Shown: piece by piece, positions 37,742-48,697 of the stretch
Layout: each line of letters starts with the position of its first letter
Position numbering within the stretch: the stretch's first letter is position 1
DNA from: Diaporthe sp. PMI_573
Taxonomy: Eukaryota > Ascomycota > Sordariomycetes > Diaporthales > Diaporthaceae
Assembly (NCBI GenBank): GCA_021399435.1
Contig: JAJTUP010000165.1
Span: 1-60,054 of the forward strand
Length of the DNA: 60,054 nucleotides
Direction: 5' to 3'
Made by a program: the position numbers and the translations under genes
The notes under the pieces: model-generated
The model's database searches: none
Told to the model about the DNA's origin: nothing
The model's input: the letters and a program-made list of their open reading frames with translations, nothing else

Positions 37742-38026
37742 TATTGGTTGGGTATATGAACAAGTAATTACTTAAAGGAGTTACTAAAGTAGCTACTTAA
37801 TAGCTTCAATTTAGTGGGTCTGTCTAGTATATCTGTTGCTTCTAGCTGACTAATCTAAGGTGTGCACGGGCCAGTAGTTGGTCTAAGCGCCCTTGCTGCT
37901 AATGGCTGCCTGAGATAACTAAGCAGCTATCTGTAGCCAGCCAGCTAGAAGTGGCCAGCTGTAGTGGTCTGCTTTGGACCAATACTTTCGGCTATTGCTA
38001 TTGCTATTGCTATCACCCATTCTACA
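37742..38026 (-). repeat. 5' LTR of copia-2, with 50-bp deletion
   Basis: This 285-bp LTR runs from TATTGGTTGGG to CCCATTCTACA. Compared with 29107-29441 it lacks exactly 50 bp, between two copies of GCTGAC that flank the segment in the longer LTR. Confidence 0.85.
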
Positions 38027-38870
38027 ATTATAGCTCTCTTAATAAAGGTTACTCCATCTATTAATTGATAAGCTTATAATAATTATATAGTTTATAGGTT
38101 TACTTTTAAGTTAAGCTTATTTTTGGTTGCTAAGTCCTACTTATCTTAGCTGTCTCTATTATAGTAACTAAAACTTATAGAGGAAAGTATATGCCTTAGT
38201 AACTATTAGTAGTATAATAAGGAAATTAATAGAGGGCATAGAAATTATATAATTTTATCTACTAATAATGGTAAGATATTCTTTCTAGACTAGTAGATAT
38301 AGCCCTAGCTCTTTCTATTTAGTAAGATATAAAACTTAGTGTTATAATTATAGTGAAGCTTGCTTAACGTTTTAATAAGGTTACACCATTCTTTTGTAAA
38401 ATTCTTACTACTTTTATCTCTCTTTTTTATTTATTTTCTCTTATAGTTATTTTAAGGTTTAGCTATATATGTGCTATATATATCTTTAGTAGAGTAAGGC
38501 CTTTTTAATAATTAATTGTTAGTGTTATCTATTTTAAGGGATAGCCTTTTATTTATTTACTGTAATGCTAAATATTAATAAGTACAATAAAGATTATAAT
38601 CTTTAAATTAAAGAATGGTAGATATAGAAAAGGGCAAAATAGGTGTTGCTAAAACCTTTAATTAACTTTTTTAATAGTAGTAGTGTAGGTCTGTAGCTTT
38701 TATGGCTTGGTAGATTACTAATATAGTATAAAGGTATTAAATAAATAGGACCTAATAAAGCTAAAACTACTTATAACTAACCTTGCCCTTACTACTTAAT
38801 TCTTTTATAAGGTAAATAGTTTCCTACTTTCTATTTTCTTCTCTATTGCTTTATCTACCCACTTTGAAAT
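38027..38870. other. AT-rich sequence before the mariner-like remnant
   Basis: This starts with the ATTAT target duplication of copia-2. No domain is readable. It may contain the 5' end of the following transposon. Confidence 0.4.
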
Positions 38871-38879
38871 TAATGCTCT

Positions 38880-39900
38880 TATAGAAGCTATAACCATGGC
38901 GTTATAACTTGATCCTATAGAGCGTATTTTAATTTAATCTCTGCTAACACAAGAATTTAATTCCTAGATAGTAGCCTTAAACGCCTTATATAGCGTATAT
39001 ACCGTCTAAAGGATAAAATTAAAAAGATAATAGTCAGGAATGCCTACCTAAAAAACAACTTGCGCTAGCTGCTATAGTTACATAACTTTAGCCATACAGA
39101 AAGCGCTTTATAATATACTAATTAAACAACCATATATATATTAATACAAGATAGCAGATTTCCTCTACTATTACTTTAAGATAAGGATATTAAAATAATT
39201 AATTAGTTAAATTCTATAATCAATTGGCTAAATAAGAAAGATAATTTGTTACATTATATAACAATAGGATAATAACCTTTAAGATTACTATCTTTATAGA
39301 ATATCCTATTATAAGTTCTACCAACTTGTTTTTGTTAATAAATCTAGCTGCAATAAAAGAGCTAGGTACCAGTAATAGGGATAGTCTCTAAAGGGATTCT
39401 TCCTAGTTAAGATCATAAAGTTTAGTTATAGAAAATGGTGGCACATCCTTCTAATATATATATAAGATGGCATTATACTAAGATAAGTTTACTAGGGATT
39501 AATAAATAGTAATCTATTTAAAGATTTTATAGTACAACTACTACACCACTATACCAAATACCTAAAGCTAAAATCCATAATTATTATAGACAACACTTCT
39601 TAGTATTATTTAGATATAATTATACAAATATATTAAAATATAGGTATAGTATTAAAGTTCTTATTACCTTACTTACCTAACTTTAATCCTATTAAGGAGT
39701 ACTTTAAAGTTTTTAAAACGTTTATTAAAAAAAGTAGTATAATAATAAAAACTTTATTATAAGAAAGTTTAAAAAATTCTTAAAGTAGTATATTAACATA
39801 GTTAGCAATAATATAAACATTATAAAAAGCTACTTTTATTATATAGGAATATCTATTATATAACTATTAAGATAAATATATTATAAAAGATTAGGTACCT
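38880..39900 (+). pseudogene. Tc1/mariner-like DDE transposase remnant, RIP-degraded
   Basis: Plus-strand reading across stops resembles fungal Tc1/mariner transposases. A helix-turn-helix-like region lies at about 38950-39120. A stretch corresponding to the first catalytic block lies at about 39330-39370 (FLLINLAAIKELG, its Asp/Glu residues altered). PKSIIIIDNTS (second catalytic Asp) and LLPYLPNFNPIKEYFK (the conserved LPPYSPDLNPIE block with the last Glu) follow at about 39560-39710. Many stops are of CAA/CAG-to-TAA/TAG or TGG-derived type. Terminal repeats and the TA duplication were not identified. Confidence 0.7.
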
Positions 39901-40183
39901 AATATAATAAAAACCTCTTTTTTATACTTTAAGGCTTCTTTATATCTTATTAGAATCTCCTAATACTGCTTACAAACTATAGCATAATGCTAGGTTTTAC
40001 TTTGCCCTTAACTATTAAATCTATAGCAACTTTTAGGTACTAAAAAATAAAGTTTAGTTTAAGAAACTAGTTTAATGCAAATTAATTTGCAGCCTATAGG
40101 GCTTATCTCTATTTATTACTCTTAACTTGTTGAAAATTCTAGGTATAGTATTTCTTAAGTCTCTCTATTCTATCACCCTTAAT

Positions 40184-40592
40184 CAGAGTTGTAACACTAG
40201 GAATACAAAGAAATACAACTATTTAAATATATTTAAAAATATACTTACATTTTATTTATCTGATTTGTTTTTCACCATTTAATAGTATATCTTCTAAAGT
40301 TTATAATAATATATATTTTATAGGGTTAGGGTTAGTATAGGGGGTTATAGACAGGGATTAAAGTCTATAAGTTTTTGTATTCCTTGTGCTCTAAAATTTA
40401 CAAATTTTGACCCCCCTGTAATTACCCCTTAATCTAACCCCTAACCCTTTAAAAAAATATTACTTAAATAGGAAATTAAAAGCTAATATAAGGAATACAA
40501 CATAAACTGAGCTGTATTTAATTCTTTTATAAAGATATTAATTATATAAAAACCGACTTGTATTCTTGTATTCCTAATTTGTCACAACTCTG
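40184..40592. mobile_element. hAT-type MITE
   Basis: This 409-bp element has terminal inverted repeats: CAGAGTTGTAACACTAGGAA on the left and the complement ending GTCACAACTCTG on the right, similar for about 33 bp. It is flanked by a perfect 8-bp target duplication CCCTTAAT (40176-40183 and 40593-40600). CAGAG-type ends with an 8-bp duplication indicate the hAT superfamily. It has no coding capacity. The interior carries AGGGTTAGGGTT and the complementary CCCCTAACCC. Confidence 0.88.
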
Positions 40593-40600
40593 CCCTTAAT

Positions 40601-43130
40601 ATCCCTTAGGTTCTTACTAAGGGTTATTTTAGCTACACCATAGTACTTACTATTAGCTAGGATATAGGCTTTACAGCTGTGAAAATTGTTAGCATCTTTT
40701 ACCTTTCACTTGCAACTATTGTCTAGTACATCCTTGAGGATTATTGAAAGGAATCTTAATATTAATTTCAACTTCCTCCTCTTTCTCTCCCTCTTTTATA
40801 TTTCCTTTAATATAATAAAAGATCTCTTTAAGGTATCTTAGTAGCAACTTATGGTAGTTCCCTCTTTTATCTAGCCCACAGTATGGTTCCTGCTTGTAGT
40901 ATTTGCCTTTGCACTAATAATGCTTGTAGATGTAGGTTTAGAAACCTATATTAGCAGCTTTCTAAAGCTTTTACAACATTTAAGCAAATGCTAAGGTCTT
41001 TTAAAGCCCTTGGGCTAAAGCTATGGGAACAGGTCTTCTTCCACCTCCAATACAGCCTTTATAAAACAAGCATCATTAATACTGTTAGAGCCTTCATGCA
41101 AATTATGTATCTTCTTCTTTAGATCCAGCTTATTCATAGACTTTAGTAATGCAGACTATATCCTTTATTAACATTACACAGCTGCTTAAGCAGCTTCTAG
41201 TAAAGGCCATCATTAGCCCTAACCTCTTCTCTAAGTCTCTATGCCCCCTATTACCTTAAAGATTGCTCTTACTTGGAGGTATTGTTAAACTTCTATATGT
41301 TTTGGTTAAAGATATTATTAACCTTTTGGTTGCCTCCTAATGAGATTACTGCACAATCTTTCTTATGCTTACCATCCTTAGATCTAAATTCCTAGTGGTG
41401 TAAGCCTATTTGCTAAGTAAATCTGTTGCAATGTTTATACACAATAATATCCTATATCCCATTTGTACTAAAAGGCTCCTTATTTTTGTTAATCTAAGCT
41501 GTAAATCTATTTTCCTGTAAGTATATTACTTAGCACAACTCTTTAACAAGTCTTTAAATGCCTAGTATCCTAAGACTTGTGCTAATAATAATAATAACAT
41601 TATAATACATTACAGGTCTACGTAAGAAACACTGCTAATAGAATCCTTATCTGGATTATATTAACCTCTTATATATTTAGAATAATATCCTTACCACCCC
41701 ATTTCTACTCCTTCTCTTAGCCCTACTTTAGTTACAAATAGAGGTATTAAGGTTAAATTATTTGTTGCATCCTTAGCTTTATTGTCCGCTTTACGTCCAG
41801 CCTAGATCTTGTTGAACTTAAGGTTAAAGTAAATAGCAGCTGGTTATGCTTAAAGCTTAAGTCCACGCTCTTTAAGGCTATTTAAAGGAGGACTTTATTA
41901 AATACATACAGCTTGTTGCAATAAACTATTTAAGGACTATAAGCATATATTATGGCTGCTTTAAAGCTAAGACCAACAAAGTGTTTAATGACTTAAAGTT
42001 CAAGTTCCTAACTTGGCCACCCTTAAATCCTTAGGAAATCCTTTACAACCGAGGCAGCTATAAGGAGCAATTCATTAATTGTAAATACCATGCGCTAAAG
42101 GGCATATTCTGAGATTAGCTGTTATTTTCACTTTATTAGCTCTACAAGTAGATTATCATTTTTATTACTGTATTAAACTCTTCACACAGTAATATATACT
42201 ATATTTATAATACTATAGTTATAAGGTGTAGATACTTTGCAAGGCTAATAAAGCCCTTGCAAAGTGTTGGAGAGCTAAAAAGATATATATACAGGCTGGG
42301 GGTATACTCTCTATAGAGGATGCACTTATTTTAATCAAACAGAAAGATACTAGCAAGCAACAATCAGGTAGGAGGTTAGCTGGAAAGGGTAGACTAGAAG
42401 CTGTGCTAGCAACTTTATAATGTTGTAAAAGGTATAATAAGTATAGGTATAACGTATAAACCTGTTTAAAGGTTAAGGAGACTTTAGATAAGGAGAGCTT
42501 TATTAAGTGCAGCTAATTTTCTTATGTTGTTGTAAAGTAATTACCTTAGGAAGCTGTTACATAGAGGAAAAGTGTGTAGTGCACTTATATGTGCAATGTA
42601 CTTATGAAATACGTTAGTATACTTTTAATAAATCACATATTCTTCTTAGGCCCTAAGTAAAAGGTTATAGTAACTAGTAATTATTGAGAAAATAGCCGCT
42701 ATACTAGTGCAAAAGCAACGCGCTGCACTTACAAGCTAGTAAGAACAACTTATATTTTCAAGACACTGTTTAACAGTAATAATAAAGAAAGCGGCCATAT
42801 TAGAGCTTAATTTGCACTAGTTATACACTATCTACTCTTTTAACATTCTTTACACTTGTTTACTATGCCAACCTATTGGTGTATACCTTGTAAGATTGTT
42901 TTCAAGATAAAAAACTTAGTTTCTTCCTCCTATACCTTAAACAATTAGTTTAAAGAAAGGCGCTTTAGAAGTATAGGCTTAGTAATTACATAGAACTCTA
43001 TTTTCCAATTTGGGTTATTAACTTAACTGCAGTACTAATCACAATAACATACTATGGCTTATCCTAGTAACCTGTAATTTTAAGGTTTTTAAAAGGGGGC
43101 ATACTATTAGTGGTAGGCATAATATTGGTG
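40601..43130 (+). mobile_element. Degraded DNA transposon with zinc-knuckle tail
   Basis: This region is AT-shifted but less so than the copia elements. At 42240-42480 a plus-strand frame reads AKCWRAKKIYIQAGGILSI, then a basic segment, then a degraded CxxC-x4-H-x4-C knuckle (about 42415-42460), broken by stops. Tails of this kind (helical segment plus CCHC knuckle) occur in fungal pogo/Fot-type DDE transposases. The catalytic region upstream is not clearly readable. A possible terminal repeat (GTGCACTTATATGTGCAATG) lies near 42580. Confidence 0.4.
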
Positions 43131-43199
43131 ACATAAATCTGTAGGGAATATCGTTAAGCTTGGCATCCTTTAGGAAATTGTTGCCTGATTTCTCGCCGG

Positions 43200-44353
43200 C
43201 GCGTTGAGCCGGGCTTTAGCGGCATCCTCCTCCCCCTCATCCTCCCCCTCCTCCTCCTCTTCAACAATTAGCCCCCACCACTTCTTCTTAATGTAAAGCA
43301 CAATATTCATATTTATATGAAAGATATATAGTTAGTACTATAACTAAGGAAATTTGTGTTTAAGGGCATTAATTAAGGCATTATTATAGTTAGTAATAAA
43401 GAGGTTAGATTATTAACTTAATACTCCTTAAGGAGAAGATAAACTTGCTTGAGAAGCTACTGGAAGCTGCTTTCCTTCTCATTGTTGACTAGACCTTGAA
43501 ATAATGGGAGGATCTTTGTATAGGTTAACGCTATCCCCTAAAAGTACGGCATCTTCTTCTTGTTAGTTAAATAGGTGCAATCTAGAGAAATGCTGTGGGC
43601 AAAACGATGTTCTTACAGCCACGCCATCTGTGTTACTTTGCACCAGAATACACCTGTAATGTTACCCTTGCGATTCTGGGCAAAGGTATACCAGAAACCC
43701 TTATTCTTAAGCCATTCCAACGCTGCTTGAGTTGACGTATACATACCCTGCTGGTCCTTATGGAAGTTCTGCAGCCAGTTCTTGAGGGTATTTGGACCAA
43801 GCTGAATATCCTTGAATTGCCCACGAAGCGCCCTTGCGAGCCCGCTGGGCGTGGCGTTCGTTGGGTCCCGGGCCGCCTGGATGAGGAATTCGTGATGTTC
43901 TGCTGACAGCTTCACCCAGCCACGCTGGGCTTCAGGAACCTCTTGAGGACCATGACAGGTGTGTCTGTGTTCGTGGATCACAAGCTTCCACTTATCAGAC
44001 GTCTTCTTCGTCGCATGGGCAACTGCTGCCCATTTGCAACCGGCTTTTATCGTGGAAGCGTTGGATTGTGTGGCGGTCGATTGGCGCTGGGCGCCCCGAC
44101 TGCACGCCAATATCGCGTGTTTCGGCTTCGAGTTCTGCTTCACTGCCAACCAACCAGCAGCGCTCGTGGCCTTGTCTAAATCAGCCTTCAGATCCTCATA
44201 GGTATCGTATCCATTATTGAAGAGTTTCAAGAAGATTGGAGGGTTGGAAAGTGCTGGGCGGCGGCCATTTATGGCGGTAATATCGGTGTTCCAGTTATAC
44301 CAGTCGAGCTGCCACTGCGGCTCAAGACCCGAATAGTCTGGGACTTCCGACAT
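43200..44353 (-). pseudogene. MULE transposase gene, 5' half intact, 3' half RIP-degraded
   Basis: An intact 246-codon frame runs from ATG 44353 to TAA 43613. It begins MSEVPDYSGLEPQW and contains a FAR1/WRKY-GCM1-like zinc-finger pattern (ILACSRGAQ, CKWAAVAHA, IHEHRHTCHGP; residues about 80-135). A helical segment WVKLSAEHHEFL follows. Beyond the TAA the same frame continues with MULE catalytic-domain features: SISLDCTYLTNKKKMPYF, in which D-C-T-Y corresponds to the first catalytic Asp, and LVNNEKESSF, the FCFL.NEKES block. Further stops follow, then an acidic Glu/Asp/Gly run (about 43226-43265). MULE transposases cut and paste elements with long terminal inverted repeats. Composition changes sharply from GC-normal to AT-rich near 43560. 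Confidence 0.75.
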
Positions 44354-44852
44354 CGCAACAACGACGTAGGCGCAGAATCTAAATAGCTAGAGTATATTTT
44401 TGATGCCGAATCGATCGATTCTGATAGTTGGTTAATTGATATCACGAGGCGTTGATGCAGGGCGCGTCAGTTGAGGTTGCTGCGAGGAGGAGGAATAGCA
44501 GGATACGCGATCTGACGCTGCATTGGGCGGCAAAACGCACCAGGTTCGACAATAGCGCCTACTGAGCCTATAGTGGGCAAAGCGAAGCCAGGCCACCCAC
44601 AGCTACTAATATAGAGAACTGGATTTGGGTCCCCGCCTAGCTTGGCTCGGGGTACCTTTATGCACTCATACAGATCTACAATTTATACTGTGTGCACAGC
44701 CACGCTTAGTCCCAATTAAGCTGCCACTATTTTTGTTATATAACCAAAAGCGGACACTTGTTTCGGTCTACCCTGTACACAATATACACTATATACTTTA
44801 TTTACATACTATGTTCCTCTTATATATATTCCCCTGTCGATCCACGTGACCT
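44354..44852. other. Intergenic, no gene seen
   Basis: This lies upstream of the MULE gene and downstream of the next minus-strand exon. It should include the 5' terminal repeat of the MULE, but no partner end is visible in the window. An AT-rich patch lies at 44680-44830. Confidence 0.4.
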
Positions 44853-45102
44853 CTAAGAGTAATCGTAGCGTAGCTTCTCAAAGTTCGTGAACAGCCCCTC
44901 CCTTTCCAACCGTTCACACACGTCGGCAAACTCGGCAGGTGAGATGGACAGGACATGCCACTCAAGGCACGGCAGGTCAGCCGGCAGGCTCCCCCGACAC
45001 GCCGCTCTGATGAGTTCGAACGCTGTGTGGAGTTCGCTACGCGGCCGGGCGACAGATGGGTCCGCGAATGTGAATGATGATGACGGAGATGGTTGTCCCT
45101 CC
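44853..45102 (-). CDS. Probable terminal exon of an unidentified gene
   Basis: A minus-strand frame encodes a well-composed, protein-like C-terminus (SELHTAFELIRAACRGSLP, then LPCLEWHVLSISPAEFADVC) and ends at a stop at 44853. There is no ATG at the start of the open stretch. An acceptor TGTTCTAG ends at 45103, so this is best read as a last exon starting at 45102. I recognise no domain and could not find the upstream exon(s) in 45103-46500. It may be the 3' remnant of a deleted gene. Confidence 0.35.
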
Positions 45103-46528
45103 CTAGAACAGGGAGCAAGGACAGCTTTACGAAGTCCGATCCAGCCCAAAAGTACTCGAGTGGGACATAACAGAGAGATACTGAGTGAGATGGCGCCTCA
45201 GTCAGTGATTCAGGTCTTCTGGAAGAATGGTTTTACATGCAGGCCTCAGTGAGTGCGAGCAGCAGAACAAGTGGCTCATAAAATCGCTTCTGAAGCTTGC
45301 CCAGTGTCACTGGCTTTACCGTGCTCTCAGATGTGCCGGTTCCTGTAAAGAGTGAGCGTCACTTCCTTCCCTAAGTGGATCGCTCACAAGATTACCTTTT
45401 TGATAAGGCATTGTCAACGGCTCACGATGATTTTGTGGTGGATCAAGTTTGGAGGAGGATTGCAGAAGAGAATCGAAAAGCAATTGACCGCGAAGAGCAC
45501 CCGGTTGTTGGTTTTGACCCCTTCTGAAGTTTGGAACACTCCATGCGCCGGAAATTCAGACGAGTTTATAGACAATGAGGGATTCAATTTCTGAAGCATC
45601 TCCAGGTTGAGATATCAAGATTTTGCCATTACGCCTAGGAAGCCACAACGACATTTGCAATGATGTCCTGCGTGCACGGTAGCCCAATAATATGGAGACT
45701 CCACCATGCATGAAGCCAACTGCATGTGTGAGGCCTACTGCAACCTTCCAGCTACCTTCCCAATTAACGCGAGCATGGGCGGCCGGAAACTACAATAGGG
45801 CCCATTCTATTGGCTTATTTCGACAGTTCTTAGCACAAGGATCGGACTAGGTTCACCTCCTGTCCCCTTGACGTTGGTTCCACACGATCATGGAAATCTG
45901 CCTCGTAGGCTAAGATGCTTGAGGCCAACTGAGGCAGTGCAACTCAACCAATCACGCGTGCAGGACAAAAGAATTGTCAGACCACTATTTGCCAGCCTGC
46001 ATCGAAACTGACGGATTTCAATGGAAGTGGGTAACATAGGTGCTGACTGCGTTGATCGCGGTAGGCCTCACGCGTCGAAATTGGAACACCACCAAAAACC
46101 CGGCGGTTAAACATGCGCAACCAGCCAAGAATCCTTCGTGTATATCCCCACTGTCATTCGCTTTCTGCTCAGACTCCTTACTCCAAACTCTCCTCTGAGT
46201 CAGAAGTAACCGGACCGTGTACTGTGGGCTTGCGACTGCGATCCCGTCGTCCTGGCACTGTTCAAGAGCGTGAATGAACCAGAGGGCATCTCTACAGGAT
46301 ATGTAAGTGCTCGATGGTTTAAACAATCGCTTGACGAGGGAGCTGACTTGTTAGATCGAGAAATTTGTCTCCAGCCTGCTTCGGGAACCATTTCCGAGTG
46401 CTGATACTGTACGTAAATGCCTGATCAAAAATTCACTGGCGGCACGTGTGGCTTCTAGACTCACGAGGAGTGACAGTCGTAGACTGGGTCTTTCTTCCGA
46501 GCACTAACCTGTCGGATTTGAAGCCCAT
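45103..46528. other. Intergenic with weak coding remnants
   Basis: No complete gene is supported. A plus-strand frame at 45375-45527 is protein-like (DYLFDKALSTAHDDFVVDQV), but it has no ATG and ends at TGA, so it may be an exon remnant. The 46018-46391 minus frames show no domain. The stretch before 46529 is the upstream region of the zinc-finger gene. Confidence 0.35.
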
Positions 46529-47660
46529 ATGGCGTCCAGGCGTGACCAGCACAGGTCTAGCAGACATGGCCGCGGCGCAGGCCACAGCGCACACCAGGAG
46601 TATCCAGTGTCTTACACACAAGACCCTCTGTATGGAATCCACGGCTCCGGGTCGTCTATGGGACAGCAAGGCCTCCCCGGAGAATTTTATGTGGACCCAC
46701 AAGCTCTGACCCTGGATCAAGCACTTCCCGGTGGCACTGGACTCTCCCAGGATTTTGTGACCACTGGCCACCTCCAGCTAGGATACGCCACGAGCGGTTA
46801 TCCTCAGAGTTCTGGAGCCGGTTCCAGATATTTAAACACCCCGTACCCGGCCCTGTCTGTTGATGACTTCGGCGTGAGGACGTAGGACCTCAATATTGAC
46901 CAAGCCATCCATGACAACTTTCCCACGCAGAATTCCCCTCCCGTGGATCCATTACTCTTGCTTGACTCTGAAATGGAGAGACTTGGAGGCACGATCCCCA
47001 TTTCAAGCGATTCCCAAGTACCATATTCCCAGGAGAACAACTATGCTCCATTGAGCACCCCTGCCGACCCCAACACAGCCAGCCATTTTCCCAGCCCAGG
47101 GAACTCGAGCCCCTCCACTGGAGAATCCCCTCTGCCCAATGGATTACATATTTGCATTGAATGCGACAAGTCATTCCCCACCAAGAATTCATATGAGTGA
47201 GTCCGCGTTAAGTCCTTGCCCGTGGAACTACCAATCGCTAACCATCATCACCAGTAAGCATTGTATGTATAACATCATCCCTTGAGTACTTGAAAAGAAC
47301 CAGGGCTTTTCCAGCACCAACTACATGACAGATAGCTAATAAGCCGAAGATCGAACTCATAATCCCCCAATATCCTGCCCACGAGAGAGCGAGGGTTGCT
47401 CAGAGAGATTCACTCAAAATAGAGAGCTTGAAAGGCATATCCTGGTACATCACCGCCCCCTGGCTACGGAGGATAACCCTCAGTTCGCCCACCTGTCGAG
47501 GAAAAAGATGGCGCACAAGTGCGAATGTGGTCACAAGTGTGACAGAGGTGACAACATGAAGCGTCACAAGAAAAAGTGCAGAAGAAGAGGAATTGAAGGC
47601 CTGGAGGGGGTGACAGCGTCCATTGAACATTCGCCCCAGGGTATTGCAGCGTTTTGTTGA
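46529..47660 (+). CDS. C2H2 zinc-finger protein, possibly damaged
   Basis: This is a likely nuclear DNA-binding protein. The N-terminal ~230 residues are low-complexity (Gly/Ser/Gln/Pro/Tyr-rich), like activation regions. Fingers follow: CIECDKSFPTKNSYD..H (first Cys pair near 47155-47165), then CPRESEGC..FTQNRELERHILVHH (about 47377-47450), then a short CECGHKC..NMKRHKKKC motif (about 47520-47580). Stop TGA is at 47658-47660. Proposed introns: 47197-47254 (GTGAGT..CCAG, branch GCTAAC) and 47263-47343 (GTATGT..AAG), which leave an 8-base exon. An in-frame TAG at 46883-46885 interrupts exon 1. It is either a nonsense mutation or lies inside a 57-base intron 46874-46930 (GTGAGG..GCAG) whose removal keeps the frame. 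The fingers are intact. Confidence 0.6.
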
Positions 47661-48460
47661 ACATCATCTCACCCACTGAATGAATTATGAGCTCATGACC
47701 TGTCCTTTTCCTATCTCCTACGTACTGCTTTTGGGGAGGGTTATCACATGCAAGTTGAGGCACTGTTTAGTTTCCTTACTGTTATTTTTCCAGCCCCCCT
47801 CGTGTTTTCCGCCGTTTTGCTCCTTCGTCTCACTTTCCCAGATACTTCAACATCATGTATTGATTTCTTTTGATATAAAATGTCTACTGTAGTTGGGCCT
47901 CAAAGCTTTTCGATCAATACAAAAAATAGAAAACAAGATCCCAGCCCCTGTGTACCTAGACGTGAAACGATGGCCTCGGCGCTTGCTCGCAAGTGACAGC
48001 GTGCAGGCTTCTATTCAGGTAGATAACTTTGGAAGTTCATGCTGAAACTAGGTAGGGTCTGATCTGAGAAATTCGGCAGTGCTCAGGGTGCCACCCTCTC
48101 CACGGAGACCATGCCACTCTTGATCAAACATTGGCAACCATTTACTGCGCTGGGCGGCGGGCCTCACGCAGCTTTGTGTCGGCTGCATGCTTCGGTCACA
48201 ATAGCGACATGATGGGCCTCAATGAGTCAGGGATCGCGTGTTACGAGCCGGAAAATGCGCGAAAACAATTTCAGATTGAATATGTGCCACATATGTCATC
48301 CGGCCCTCTAACAGCTTCTCGTCCCCAGCTCAACGAAGATGCTTCAACAGCCGCAAGAGCAGATTTGAGAGCTTCTTTTGAGGTGGCAAGGAGAAAGGCT
48401 TGAAGGGCAAGGTTAAGAATATGATCAAGGCAGCGGATGCGGTGCGTAATTGGATCATAA
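47661..48460. other. Intergenic
   Basis: This is the 3' flank of the zinc-finger gene. A 90-codon plus frame at 48131-48403 (ending LRASFEVARRKA) has no recognisable domain and may be chance or an eroded gene. Nothing else is seen. Confidence 0.35.
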
Positions 48461-48697
48461 TCAATCTGTTCGATATAAGTGAATACCCCATCTAAAAGCT
48501 AAATAGTGTATACAAACCCCAAGTTCAAGTTTTAGAGACCGAGAGATCTCAATGAGTAGAGTATCATTTGAAGTGGCGTTATCTCCAGTATGATAACCGA
48601 GTTTAGTTGTTATCCCGAAGGATTTAAGGGTGCGGAGGATGATGGCCGCCTGGATCTCCCTAGAGTGGCTAAAGAGCACTTGTGGGATTGCTAGCAT
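48461..48697 (-). pseudogene. hAT transposase central fragment
   Basis: This minus-strand frame encodes SREIQAAIILRTLKSFGIT followed by KLGYHTGDNATSNDTLL. This matches the conserved block of fungal hAT transposases (helix leading to G-x-x-x-DNA-x-NDT, with a catalytic Asp). It lacks the BED finger and the dimerisation domain. It is in frame with the ferric-reductase-like fragment immediately upstream (48698-49156), so two unrelated coding pieces are joined. Confidence 0.6.

Larger units (their letters stand above)
29107..38026 (-). mobile_element. Ty1/copia retrotransposon copia-2, full length, RIP-degraded
   Basis: This is a complete 8,920-bp element with its coding strand on minus. It is flanked by a perfect 5-bp target duplication ATTAT (29102-29106 and 38027-38031). 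LTRs are 29107-29441 and 37742-38026. In minus order: Asn/Arg-rich gag segment (about 34665-34765), protease/pre-integrase (remnant frame within 32446-32630, containing ITIKTTIKPITFYIVEAP), integrase (about 31600-32130), reverse transcriptase (about 30400-31010) and RNase H (about 29540-30180). Family A copy A5 is nested in the protease region and a 1,014-bp insertion in gag. Without these and their duplications the internal region is 6,737 bp. Coding frames are destroyed by transition-type stops. Confidence 0.88.

Noticed and set aside
17082..38031. Shared ATTAT flank of copia-1 (right) and copia-2 as evidence of a common event
   Set aside because: Five AT bases in AT-rich DNA match easily by chance, and the left flank of copia-1 is missing.
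44625..44849. 74-codon plus frame
   Set aside because: It has no domain, lies in mixed-composition spacer and begins at an unremarkable codon.
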